From contig CAYGZM010000023.1 in assembly GCA_964354365.1 (NCBI GenBank), positions 1 through 37,136 of the forward strand: 37,136 bases of DNA. The letters are read 5' to 3'. The DNA is from CAYGZM01 sp964354365. GTDB taxonomy: Bacteria > Planctomycetota > Phycisphaerae > Sedimentisphaerales > Anaerobacaceae. The notes beneath the pieces were generated by a model that saw nothing but the letters and a program-made list of their open reading frames with translations, searched no databases and had not been told where the DNA came from. Position numbers and translations under genes: made by a program. Each line of letters starts with the position of its first letter. Positions within the stretch are counted from its first letter, which is position 1. Shown here piece by piece: positions 29,472-37,136 of this stretch.

Positions 29472-30562
29472 AGGGGGAGAGCGAGGCTAACTTGAGAAGA
29501 AAGCAGAAGAAACCACTGATGCGGGCACGCCAAGCAGCTGCAGCACGAAATGCCTGCCTCAGCGTAGGTAATGGGACGAACGCGATCGTCAATAGTCCTG
29601 GCGCTCGCATCACAACCCAACCCCATAGTGCGACAACGGGGCTGGCGCATCCTGCATTGCGCAGACTTGCACCTAAGGCCGCTATCAGCACGCTCATCCA
29701 TGTGTCAGGGCAGTCCCATTCAAGACTGGGGACCCTGATCAAGAAGGCAGAGCTGATCCAGAAAGAGCATGCGGTCTGGCAAGCCGTCTCTGACATACTC
29801 AGCCCCTTTGAGAAGGAACCGTCTACAACAATGCAACTAATGAGTCTGATCCGGCCGGAGGTCTGGAAAACGGACCACCACTGGATCGACTATCACGAGG
29901 AGATCCGCAGAATCGCCCAGAATGCCACTTTCGGCATGGCGCGGCGACTCCACATTGTTGACAATAACGCACTCCAGGATCGCCGAGAGGTTAAACTCCT
30001 TGTGAATCTTGTCTTGAGCGAGTACCTTTGTCGTATCAGGGCACGCGTTCTGGTCATAGATGACTCAATTGTCAAGAACCTAAGGGCGCGGGCCACCGTT
30101 TTTAATCGATGCGAGAGGCTTGAGTTCACCCCTTTCGACTGCGCAACCATAACCTCGCAGTCCGGCCGATACGCTGTCATCTTCTCTGATATTCGTCCCT
30201 ATTTCATCGAGAATCGGGCGTCACCTTTCGCTGTTGTGCGGTTCCCCGACGAGAGCAACTATGTCTACTATGCACTGAGAGCAAATTTCTACAGGGCATG
30301 GCATGAGAGTAATCGCACAAGCCTCTTCTGTCTCAGGTCCCTCTATTGGAAAGCCAAGGATTTGGGAGAAAGCGACCCGATTGATGAATCTGAGATTAGA
30401 GAATTTCTGGGCGATAATGGCGCACACACCGTGCTTCCAAAGGCTACACAACTCAGCCGCGTTTTGGACAGAATCAAACTGCCTACACTTCAACACACGA
30501 TTGCGGAAAAGGAACGTCAGATCGAGGCGGCATTGCAGCACTTAAAAGGTAAGAGTAAATGA
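29468..30562 (+). CDS. hypothetical protein, up to 364 aa
   Basis: An orphan with a basic, low-complexity first 80 residues and a structured remainder: helical 85-160 (LGTLIKKAELIQKEHAVWQA), an alpha/beta core 170-290 (RRLHIVDNNALQDRREVKLL, ARVLVIDDSIV, AVVRFPDESNYVYYAL) and a helical tail. The strand VLVIDDSIV might bind metal or nucleotide, but I see no known family. The TTG at 29468 overlaps the previous stop; ATG 29519 is a plausible alternative. Its end overlaps the UbiA-like gene by four bases (ATGA), so it is an integral operon member. Confidence 0.65.
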   Translation: MKGESEANLRRKQKKPLMRARQAAAARNACLSVGNGTNAIVNSPGARITTQPHSATTGLAHPALRRLAPKAAISTLIHVSGQSHSRLGTLIKKAELIQKEHAVWQAVSDILSPFEKEPSTTMQLMSLIRPEVWKTDHHWIDYHEEIRRIAQNATFGMARRLHIVDNNALQDRREVKLLVNLVLSEYLCRIRARVLVIDDSIVKNLRARATVFNRCERLEFTPFDCATITSQSGRYAVIFSDIRPYFIENRASPFAVVRFPDESNYVYYALRANFYRAWHESNRTSLFCLRSLYWKAKDLGESDPIDESEIREFLGDNGAHTVLPKATQLSRVLDRIKLPTLQHTIAEKERQIEAALQHLKGKSK

Positions 30563-31632
30563 CACTCCAAATCGAAGAACAACGCGACTCAGCCCCCCAT
30601 GCATGTGGCAGTGGGCTCCTACTGCATTTCTTTCTGACATCCCGCCCATACTCCTACGTCGACAACATGGCGCGTGCACTCTTAGTGTGTGCGTTTGCTG
30701 GCATATCCAGTAACCTTCGACTGGTGTCTGAGTCCCTCGTCCTGTCGCTGCTAATGTGGTTCTTTCTGAATTGGTCAAGCGATGCGCGTCAGAAGGATCC
30801 CGGGCGTTTCATCCCCCCACGCTGGTTGACCTGGACTCCGTTTCTCGCCACACTGGCTCTCGCGGCGGCTCACGGCATCTTCCCGCTGGGAATGCTCGCC
30901 ATCTATCTCGCAACGATTACTGCGTATCCGTGGAAAGCGATTGTTCCTCGCCTGGGAGTCTTTGGACCCGCTCTTCGTGGAGCGACCATCGTTGCCCATG
31001 CACTGTTCATTCTTGCCTACATCATCCCGCCCCACATCGAGGCGTCCACGTTCGCCGTCCTGTTCCTCACACTGACCCTTGTGCACATGGGAAAGAACCT
31101 TGTCGGCGACATCCGCGACATCCAGACTGACCACTATGAACTGCCCGCACGATTCGGCTTCCGGGCCGCGTTCTGGACGTTGCGTGGCACCTTCGCTGCC
31201 GCCGCTGCGATGGTCTGGTTCCTGTTGCCTGCACAAAGAATGACCATGGGCGCTCCCCTTGTCCTGCAATGGGCGGTGATGGAGGTCCTGACGCTCCTGC
31301 CCACCCGGCAACGTCCGGAGCTGGTCGGTTATGTCGGACATCGCCTGTATGTGCTTACTTTCACCACGACCGAACTCCTTCTGGCATATCAATTCGGGGC
31401 GTCTGGGGCCATTTGCTGGATACTAGCAGGAGCAATGGTTCTCCTTCAGATGTCCTACCGATATGTTCCCGGCAAAGAGTACCCGCGGCTATCCGAATTG
31501 GTCAGTGCGTTTTCCGTCCGGCGAAGCGATTCAGGTCTTTCTCAACGCCGGTCTGATCCGCCGGGCATGGGGTACCTTGCGGACCAGACGGGGTTCGACA
31601 AACCAAACAGAGTTGTTCGCTCGGTGATCTGA
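30559..31632 (+). CDS. UbiA-superfamily prenyltransferase
   Basis: A 357-residue polytopic membrane protein with eight or nine hydrophobic segments. Both Asp-rich motifs of UbiA enzymes are present: N71WSSDARQKD80 (NxxxDxxxxD) and GDIRDIQTD (Asp186, Asp189, Asp193), the latter followed by HYELPARFG as in the family. RPYSYVDNM near residue 30 matches the usual RPxxxxxN start. It should transfer a prenyl or related isoprenoid group to an aromatic or polar acceptor in the membrane. The 60-residue C-terminal tail is longer than usual. Coupled by ATGA overlap to the orphan gene before it; the acceptor could come from the aminotransferase/kinase steps. Confidence 0.82.
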   Translation: MTLQIEEQRDSAPHACGSGLLLHFFLTSRPYSYVDNMARALLVCAFAGISSNLRLVSESLVLSLLMWFFLNWSSDARQKDPGRFIPPRWLTWTPFLATLALAAAHGIFPLGMLAIYLATITAYPWKAIVPRLGVFGPALRGATIVAHALFILAYIIPPHIEASTFAVLFLTLTLVHMGKNLVGDIRDIQTDHYELPARFGFRAAFWTLRGTFAAAAAMVWFLLPAQRMTMGAPLVLQWAVMEVLTLLPTRQRPELVGYVGHRLYVLTFTTTELLLAYQFGASGAICWILAGAMVLLQMSYRYVPGKEYPRLSELVSAFSVRRSDSGLSQRRSDPPGMGYLADQTGFDKPNRVVRSVI

Positions 31633-31652
31633 ATTAGAATGGGAGGTGAAAT

Positions 31653-32873
31653 ATGTCAGGCAGATTTACATCACGTGCGGAATCCTGCTCAATGGAAGCT
31701 GCCAAACCAACGTGCAACGCGATCCGAAATCTCGCGCTCGTATTCTGTGCAATGCTTATTCTGAGTGGTTGCTCAGATCGGAAGAAGAAGGACGCTGCGA
31801 CGGAACCCAAAAACGCGCCTGCGCCAATCGCGACGGTCCGGCTTGGCGTGATTCTGCCCGAGACTGGTGATCTAGCGAAATATGGCAAAACGGCACATGC
31901 GGCCGTACAATTAGCAGTTGACGAGATCAACAGTGATCCCCAGGCATCGCTCCGTTTTCAGTGTGTCTATGAGGACGACGGCCTGATCGCCGGGAAGGGA
32001 GTATTGGCCGCCAGAAAGCTCATCACTGTGGACAAGGTTCCCATTCTCATAGGTCCACTGGCCAGCACCATAACACTGGCTGTTGCGCCACTAGCCCAGA
32101 ATGCCGGCGTTGTCCTTCTGTCCCCCGGCTCATCCTCGCCAGGAATCACAGATGCAGGCCCATTTATCTTCCGCAATTGTCTGTCCGACGAGTACGAAGG
32201 AAGCGCGATGGCATCTTTTGCCCGTGACCACCTCGGCCTCAAACGTGTGGCAGTCTATTATATCAACAATGACTTTGGGGTCGGCCTCAGCAAGGTGTTT
32301 CAGGAAGACTTCAAGAAGGCAGGCGAGATCGTTTTGACCGAATCCTTCCCCCAAGGCGCTCGAGACCACAGGGCGGCGATTACAAAACTGAAAGCGGCAA
32401 AACCACAGGCGGTTTACCTTGTCGGCTATGATGAAATGATCTCCGTGTTCCGCCAGGCCAAGGAACTGGCTTTTACCACACAATGGCTCGGAACCACCTT
32501 TCTCAACGATCAAAGCCTGGTCGACAAGACCGGGAATGATGCGGACAACACGGTCTTATCCGCATGGGTGTTCGATCCGAAGAGTCCTAATCCCCGAGTC
32601 AAGGCTTTCGCGGAAAGCATCCGGAAACGAACAGGTGGGCTGGAGCCGGACGTATACTGCGCCAACTCATACGATGCCGTCTATTTGATCGCTGAGGCGG
32701 TCCGACTTCGCGGTGTGACGTCAGATCAGGTTCGGGAAGGGCTGTTGGCCATAAAGGAGTTTGATGGTGTTACCGGTAAGACCACTTTCACGAAGAAGCG
32801 CGAGGTCATGAAGAAAATCGAGTTCAAACGGATCTTCAATGGCAGACTCACTCCCTTTGCCCCCACAAAGTGA
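31653..32873 (+). CDS. livJ: ABC transporter substrate-binding lipoprotein, LivJ type
   Basis: A 406-residue periplasmic binding protein of the branched-chain amino acid (type I fold, Peripla_BP_6) family. The signal peptide ends in a lipobox (LILSGC, Cys40), so it is membrane-anchored. The mature part begins VRLGVILPETGDLAKYGK and contains AVQLAVDEIN, VPILIGPLASTITLAVAPLA, LLSPGSSSP and RVAVYYINNDFGVG, all usual for LivJ/LivK. GGGAGGTGAAAT precedes ATG 31653. Ligand may be an amino acid, amide or urea-like compound. It is followed by both permeases and both ATPases. Confidence 0.9.
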   Translation: MSGRFTSRAESCSMEAAKPTCNAIRNLALVFCAMLILSGCSDRKKKDAATEPKNAPAPIATVRLGVILPETGDLAKYGKTAHAAVQLAVDEINSDPQASLRFQCVYEDDGLIAGKGVLAARKLITVDKVPILIGPLASTITLAVAPLAQNAGVVLLSPGSSSPGITDAGPFIFRNCLSDEYEGSAMASFARDHLGLKRVAVYYINNDFGVGLSKVFQEDFKKAGEIVLTESFPQGARDHRAAITKLKAAKPQAVYLVGYDEMISVFRQAKELAFTTQWLGTTFLNDQSLVDKTGNDADNTVLSAWVFDPKSPNPRVKAFAESIRKRTGGLEPDVYCANSYDAVYLIAEAVRLRGVTSDQVREGLLAIKEFDGVTGKTTFTKKREVMKKIEFKRIFNGRLTPFAPTK

Positions 32874-32902
32874 ACCGTGTCGTATATTGGCGATAGGAAT
32901 GC

Positions 32903-33787
32903 ATGCAGATCATAGTCAATACTCTCATCTCGGCCGGATATTACTCCCTTATGGCCGTGGGTTTTGGCCTATTCTTCCGGGCATTCCGCTACGTCGATTT
33001 TTCCTTGGGCATCCTTGTTGCCGCCGCAGGCTACATAGCCTACGCTTTGCTTGATGGTCTTCACGTAGGTTTGTGGTTGACGTCGCTCATCGCCACCCTG
33101 GCCGGGGTAAGCATTGCAGCGATCCTATACTGCTTCATCAGTATCTCACTGAACCGGCGGCGAGTCTCACCCGCTGCCCTCATGTTGGCATCACTTGGCG
33201 TATATATCCTTATTCAGAACGTCATCTCTTTGGGATGGGGTGACGCCACCAGAACCGTAGACCTTGGGACGCTAAATCGTAGACTGTCGATCTGCGGCGC
33301 CGGACTTACAACAATCCAAGTGGCCGTGGTGGTCGTGCCGTGTCTGTGGACTCTCGGTCTAGTTGGTCTTGTTTGCCTCACTCAACTTGGCAGACGAATC
33401 CGCTGCGTGATCAGTGACGCCAGCCTTTCGCAAGTCGTGGGCATTCAGGTGGCACAAATCCGGGTTGTCATTGTCCTTCTGTCCGCCGTGGGCGCGTCAC
33501 TCAGCGGTGTTCTCTATTCATTTGATGTGGGCATATCACCGCACATGGGTTTGCAACCACTGCTCATGGGGATCGTCGCTTCGATTCTTGGTCAGAACAC
33601 AATCGTCGGCTCGTTTTTGGGTTCCCTGTTTCTGGCGCTCGCCCAACAACTCGTCGGCATGTGGCTGGAGATCAAGTGGCAAGATGCTCTGACCTTCGCG
33701 GTGCTGGTCATTGCGCTCCTTGTACAACTCAATAACCGTAGCCTGAAGAAGCAGGAATCCCCGTGGATTACTGGATACACATCCTGA
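32903..33787 (+). CDS. livH: branched-chain amino acid-type ABC permease LivH
   Basis: A 294-residue inner-membrane permease with about eight hydrophobic segments. LivH traits are the start IIVNTLISAGYYSLMAVGFG, YVDFSLGILVAAAGY and, in the cytoplasmic loop, RCVISDASLSQVVGIQVAQI, which contacts the ATPases. TAGGAA precedes ATG 32903. Its end overlaps the livM gene by 25 bases. Together they form the membrane channel of the importer. Confidence 0.9.
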   Translation: MQIIVNTLISAGYYSLMAVGFGLFFRAFRYVDFSLGILVAAAGYIAYALLDGLHVGLWLTSLIATLAGVSIAAILYCFISISLNRRRVSPAALMLASLGVYILIQNVISLGWGDATRTVDLGTLNRRLSICGAGLTTIQVAVVVVPCLWTLGLVGLVCLTQLGRRIRCVISDASLSQVVGIQVAQIRVVIVLLSAVGASLSGVLYSFDVGISPHMGLQPLLMGIVASILGQNTIVGSFLGSLFLALAQQLVGMWLEIKWQDALTFAVLVIALLVQLNNRSLKKQESPWITGYTS

Positions 33788-34635
33788 ATTTGGTGGCGAT
33801 TTTCGCCATACTGAGTGCATCCTTGGACCTTCTCGTCGGACACGCAGGTCTGCTTTCCATTGCCCACGCAACCTTCTACGGCCTGGGCGCCTACACTTCC
33901 GCAGTATTTGCCACTCTTTTGGGAGCACCGTTTGTGGTTGGCGTCCTGGCTGGCATGGCCGTGGCGGTCCTGATTTCGTTTATCGTATCACTACCGTCGT
34001 TCAGATTGCACGACGACTATTTCGTCATCGCCACCTTTGGTTTCCAGATGATCCTGTTCAGCATCTTCAACAACTGGATTGGGTTGACCCGTGGCCCGAT
34101 GGGCATTCCGGGAATCCCGCAGCCAGTCATCTTTGGTTGGAGGGTAGATACCCATCTGGAATTCTTGGCGCTGGCAACGGTTTTCACGTGCTTCGTGTAT
34201 CTGGTGGTTTATCTCGTCACGAGCAGCCCTTTTGGCCGGGTGTTGCATGCGATTCGGGAGGATGAAGTGTTCGCCAAGTCGCTGGGCAAGAATACGCTGT
34301 GGTTCAAGGTCACGGCGTTTGCCGTCAGTGCGGCTTTGGCGGCTATGGCAGGCAGCTTGTACGCGCATTACATCACCTATATCGACCCTACGAGTTTCAC
34401 GGTTATGGAATCTATTCTGGTTATTTCGATGGTCATCATCGGGGGGGCGGGGAGCCTCTGGGGGCCGCTGGTGGGGGCGGTGGTGCTGGTGACGCTGCCG
34501 GAGGCGCTTCGGTTCGTTGGCCTGCCCAGTTTCGTGGCCGCAAATCTACGCCAAATCATCTATGGCGGATTGCTGGTCGTTATGATGATGTTCCGGCCAC
34601 GCGGGCTGGTGGGCAACTACGGGTTTTCAAAATGA
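33763..34635 (+). CDS. livM: branched-chain amino acid-type ABC permease LivM
   Basis: A 290-residue permease; typical LivM sequences are LSIAHATFYGLGAYTSA, TRGPMGIPGIP, and the coupling loop SPFGRVLHAIREDEVFAKSL followed by GAGSLWGPLVGAV. Start is GTG 33763 inside the end of livH with AGGA upstream. The stop TGA overlaps the ATG of livG. Membrane partner of LivH. Confidence 0.92.
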   Translation: MDYWIHILNLVAIFAILSASLDLLVGHAGLLSIAHATFYGLGAYTSAVFATLLGAPFVVGVLAGMAVAVLISFIVSLPSFRLHDDYFVIATFGFQMILFSIFNNWIGLTRGPMGIPGIPQPVIFGWRVDTHLEFLALATVFTCFVYLVVYLVTSSPFGRVLHAIREDEVFAKSLGKNTLWFKVTAFAVSAALAAMAGSLYAHYITYIDPTSFTVMESILVISMVIIGGAGSLWGPLVGAVVLVTLPEALRFVGLPSFVAANLRQIIYGGLLVVMMMFRPRGLVGNYGFSK

Positions 34636-35396
34636 CGAGCAATGGAAGGTCCAGGTTGCGATGCGAAGGGTTGAGCAAGTCCTTCGGTGGCACGCAGGCG
34701 CTTCGGGATGTCCGGCTGGAATTCCCCTCAACCGGCATCATGGCAATCATCGGCCCCAACGGGGCCGGCAAGACGACGCTGCTGAATGTGCTGACCGGCT
34801 TTGTGCGGGCGGATGCAGGGCAATCATTCCTCGGTGAGCGGGAATTGACGCATCTGCCGCCGTACAAGATCTCCAGGCTGGGCATCGCGCGGACGTTTCA
34901 GGATTTGCGGCTGATTTCGCAGGTGCCCGTGCTGGAAAACGTTCTCCTCGCCGGGCCGAACCAGAAGGGCGAACGCTTGCTACCGGCGTTGCTGCGATAT
35001 GGCGTTGCCCGAGAAGAGGCGCGGAATCGTGACGAGGCTATGCGATGGCTGCGGTTCGTGGGGCTGAAAGAGAAGGCGCATGAAGCGGCGGGCGAGTTGT
35101 CTTATGGGCAACAGAAACTCCTGACGCTGGCGTGTTGCCTGGCGGCCGAAGGCCGGATTCTGCTGCTGGATGAGCCGGTAGCCGGTGTTCATCCGGAGAT
35201 GAGTTCGAAGATTCTCGACATGCTGCGGCAGTTGCGCAAGCAAGGCCGACTGGTGGTCTTCATCGAGCACGACATCGTCGCCGTGCGACAAGTGGCGGAC
35301 ATGGTGATCGTGATGGACGAGGGTCGAATCATCGCCCAAGGCAAGCCCAACGAGGTCCTGGAAAGGCCGGAAATCATTGAAGCCTATGTCGCGTGA
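34632..35396 (+). CDS. livG: ABC transporter ATPase LivG
   Basis: A 254-residue ATPase: Walker A GPNGAGKTT (41-49), Q-loop in ARTFQDLRL, signature LSYGQQ, Walker B ILLLDEP followed by VAGVHPEM, and the switch IEHD. LYSRLGIARTFQ-type sequence and the extended helical domain (ERLLPALLRYG) identify the LivG subgroup. ATG 34632 overlaps the livM stop (ATGA), so a longer frame reading back into livM is rejected. Energises import with LivF. Confidence 0.92.
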   Translation: MTSNGRSRLRCEGLSKSFGGTQALRDVRLEFPSTGIMAIIGPNGAGKTTLLNVLTGFVRADAGQSFLGERELTHLPPYKISRLGIARTFQDLRLISQVPVLENVLLAGPNQKGERLLPALLRYGVAREEARNRDEAMRWLRFVGLKEKAHEAAGELSYGQQKLLTLACCLAAEGRILLLDEPVAGVHPEMSSKILDMLRQLRKQGRLVVFIEHDIVAVRQVADMVIVMDEGRIIAQGKPNEVLERPEIIEAYVA

Positions 35397-36144
35397 GCCT
35401 TCGCTTTCAGAACCAGAGGCAGATGCCAGCGCGCTTCTCGAGCACTTGCGGGTCGCGGATCTCGTCACCGGCTACGGAAAGAAGCAGGTCGTCAACGGTG
35501 TCTCGCTGGAGGTGTCTCGCGGCGAGATCGTGGCCCTGATCGGGCACAATGGTGCCGGGAAATCCACATTGCTTAGAGCGGTTTTTGGTTTGATTCCCAT
35601 CTGGCAAGGCCACGTGTTTCTCGACAACCATGAAGTGCCATCGCCCAAGCCACGCAATCTATTGCGATCCGGCGTGTCGTATGTACCACAGGGAAACCAG
35701 GTGTTCACGGACCTGACTGTGCAAGAGAACCTGGAGATGGGTGGTATCTCCTTGCCCAACAAGCAACGGTTGAAAGATGGGACGGAGCGAGTGTTCGGTC
35801 TTTTCCCTTTGCTGAGACATCGTTTGAGACAGCGTGCTGGTACCCTATCCGGCGGGGAGAAACAGATGCTGGCCTTGGGAAACGCCTTGGTCCTTTCGCC
35901 CAAAGTCTTGCTCCTCGACGAGCCATCCCTCGGTCTTGCTCCACCCCTCGTTTCTGAAGCCCTCGGCCGCATCCAGCAGATTAGCCGCGACTCTGGCGTC
36001 ACCGTCTTGATCGTGGAACAGAAAGTCCGCGAAGTCCTCAAGATTGCCAAGCGGATGTATGTCCTTCGCAACGGCTGCGTTTCCTTCACTGGCCCGACGG
36101 AAGAGCTGAAGGATGAACGAAAACTCAGAGAGGTTTACCTGTAG
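35386..36144 (+). CDS. livF: ABC transporter ATPase LivF
   Basis: A 252-residue ATPase: Walker A GHNGAGKST (53-61), YVPQGNQVFTDLTVQENLEMG characteristic of LivF, signature LSGGEKQM, Walker B VLLLDEPSLGLAPPLV and VEQK switch. ATG 35386 lies within the last codons of livG. It closes the importer cassette; the terminator at 36296-36330 follows after 150 bases. Confidence 0.92.
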   Translation: MSREPSLSEPEADASALLEHLRVADLVTGYGKKQVVNGVSLEVSRGEIVALIGHNGAGKSTLLRAVFGLIPIWQGHVFLDNHEVPSPKPRNLLRSGVSYVPQGNQVFTDLTVQENLEMGGISLPNKQRLKDGTERVFGLFPLLRHRLRQRAGTLSGGEKQMLALGNALVLSPKVLLLDEPSLGLAPPLVSEALGRIQQISRDSGVTVLIVEQKVREVLKIAKRMYVLRNGCVSFTGPTEELKDERKLREVYL

Positions 36145-36779
36145 CGGCAAGGCAACAACGCAAGAATCTCAAATAGCATAGCCGTGTAAGACCACATAGC
36201 TATAGCAGATTACTCGGCACGACCACCATTGTTCACGGCGAAAAGCCAAATTGGATCGGTAACAATTTGAGTTGACTCTATATTCGGGTAGTGAGAAGCC
36301 CTCGGTGACCTTGGTCAACGGGGGCTTTTTGTTTTCCAACTCAGCCCCAACTGAGTGACGGAGGGTAGCTCGCCTGCATAAACCTTAGGAGAGGTTAAGC
36401 GTACCGATTCGCCTTTCTCGTCATCAGAGATGAGAAAGCCCTGAAACAAAACCCAATAGAACAGGGCAAACATGCTCAAACACAACAGGCAAAAGTGTAG
36501 ATGAGAAGTGTAGGACCCCTCCAAATTCATCATGCTGCAGTTCTTCAAGCTCTTCGGTGTTACGCCAGGTTCCGTCTTGAATAAGGCTTTGAAAGTCGAA
36601 GCCTTGAAATCACTCGCATTAAGCCCGGATGAGTCTCTGTACCCTACGCAGCTTCGACCTCGCCTCAAGCGTCGTATATTCTGAGTCTTCATGATTTCGT
36701 CTTTTGTCGAAAGGCCCGCACCGACCGAGTGGCGGTTCAGGCTTCTTCTTTGAATCATCTGTTTGCTTGTTGTGCGGCT
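36145..36779. other. intergenic region after the liv operon
   Basis: 635 bases between livF and the HEAT-repeat gene, which are convergent. It holds the terminator at 36296-36330. A minus-strand frame at 36315-36758 contains a hydrophobic run (LHFCLLCLSMFALFYWVLFQ) but no convincing ribosome site, so I do not call it a gene. Confidence 0.5.
36296..36330 (+). terminator. intrinsic terminator of the liv operon
   Basis: AAGCCCTCGGTGACC pairs imperfectly with GGTCAACGGGGGCTT across a short TT loop, followed by TTTTTGTTTT on the + strand. Strong stem with a good U-tract. Confidence 0.85.
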
Positions 36780-37136
36780 TTACTTCTTAGTCGCAGCGGT
36801 CAAAATACCTTTCATGGCGGCAGCCTTGACGTGCGAGGGCTGGTCATCGCCCTTGAGCTTGTTGTACAAAGCTACTGCCTCGGACTTCTCACCGTCGGCC
36901 AGCAACTGCTCGGCACAAACCAAGCAGGCGTCGGCTACCGGTATCTTCATGTCGGCAGATGCTTTCTTCGCAAACTTGCTCAGCTCCTTGGCCGCAGCCG
37001 ACGTGCCGATCAAACCCAGCGATTGGGCCGCGGCCTTGGCTACTTGGATGTCGGAGTCGCCGAGAAGATTCGAGATGACCGTGATGCTCTTCTTGTCGCG
37101 ACGTACGCCCAGCGAACCTATAATGCCCGGCTTGAG
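36780..37136 (-). CDS. HEAT-repeat protein, 3' part (runs off the window)
   Basis: The open frame continues through the right edge of the window, so only the C-terminal 118 residues are seen. They show HEAT-like units (GIIGSLGVRRDKKSITVISN, LLGDSDIQVAKAAAQSLG, LIGTSAAAKELSKFAKKAS), then a helical repeat (AVALYNKLKGDD, VKAAAMKGILTAATKK). In Planctomycetes such repeats often form the C-terminal part of large secreted carbohydrate-active or DUF1080-linked proteins; that is an inference here. The upstream part and start lie outside. Confidence 0.75.
   Translation of the reverse strand, partial: LKPGIIGSLGVRRDKKSITVISNLLGDSDIQVAKAAAQSLGLIGTSAAAKELSKFAKKASADMKIPVADACLVCAEQLLADGEKSEAVALYNKLKGDDQPSHVKAAAMKGILTAATKK

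Noticed and set aside
36315..36758. Minus-strand 147-aa frame with a hydrophobic segment
   Set aside because: No ribosome site before any start, its 3' end runs into the liv terminator, and the sequence outside the hydrophobic run does not look protein-like.
1..37136. CRISPR arrays, tRNA and rRNA genes
   Set aside because: No regularly spaced direct repeats and no tRNA-like T-loop/acceptor patterns were seen by eye; a covariance-model search would be decisive.

Overview
The window looks like a piece of a Planctomycetota chromosome, most likely from the Phycisphaerae/Sedimentisphaerales side. The signs are a DUF1080 lipoprotein, a Tat-exported enolase-superfamily protein, HEAT-repeat protein at the right edge, strong GGAGGTGA-type ribosome sites, and many small orphan proteins. 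This assignment is inferred from gene content; there is no rRNA or other marker gene here, and I saw no tRNA or CRISPR array.

Left part (1-9 kb): small orphan genes, a secreted/lipoprotein catabolic trio on the + strand (DUF1080 lipoprotein, metallo-beta-lactamase-fold hydrolase, mandelate-racemase-like enzyme), an HU gene, a stretch of decayed DNA (frameshifted gene, integrase-like tail, IS21 istA remnant), a short GIY-YIG-like protein and the housekeeping gene tex. Three minus-strand genes here are each preceded by a nearly identical promoter (TTGACA-N16-TAGAGT or TAGGTT) about 95-100 nt from the start codon.

Centre (9.2-23.2 kb): one long minus-strand run of about 17 genes. Its promoter-distal end is a compact ubiquitin-like conjugation cassette: a 73-aa beta-grasp Ubl, an E2-like protein fused to a large array of CxxC zinc-binding motifs (RING/treble-clef-like, so possibly an E2-E3 fusion), a JAMM/JAB isopeptidase with a complete EIGG / HxH-x10-D active site, and a ThiF/E1-like adenylating enzyme. 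JAB overlaps the E2 gene by 95 nt and E1 overlaps JAB by 4 nt. Upstream in the same run are a DUF6745-like protein, a small beta-rich protein, seven small orphans, a DUF2958 protein, a GHKL-fold ATPase, a 768-aa protein with repeats, an AP2-like domain and a degenerate zincin, and an acidic Met/Pro-rich protein. The gaps carry many intrinsic terminators and a family of four stem-loops with exactly the same geometry (GATGGCAC-N16-GTGCCATC), each just upstream of a ribosome site or in a duplicated leader. I take this region to be an accessory, possibly anti-phage or mobile-element-borne, module; no integrase is visible beside it.

Next (23.5-25.8 kb): a minus-strand trio of winged-helix protein, 49-aa membrane protein, and a secreted protein combining a C39-like cysteine peptidase with an HExxH metallopeptidase. 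About 1 kb with no recognisable gene follows.

Right part (26.8-36.3 kb): a tight + strand operon of an HisC/CobD-like aminotransferase, an APH/choline-kinase-like phosphotransferase, an orphan protein, a UbiA-type prenyltransferase, and a complete branched-chain-amino-acid-type ABC importer (LivJHMGF), closed by a terminator. The window ends inside a HEAT-repeat gene on the minus strand.
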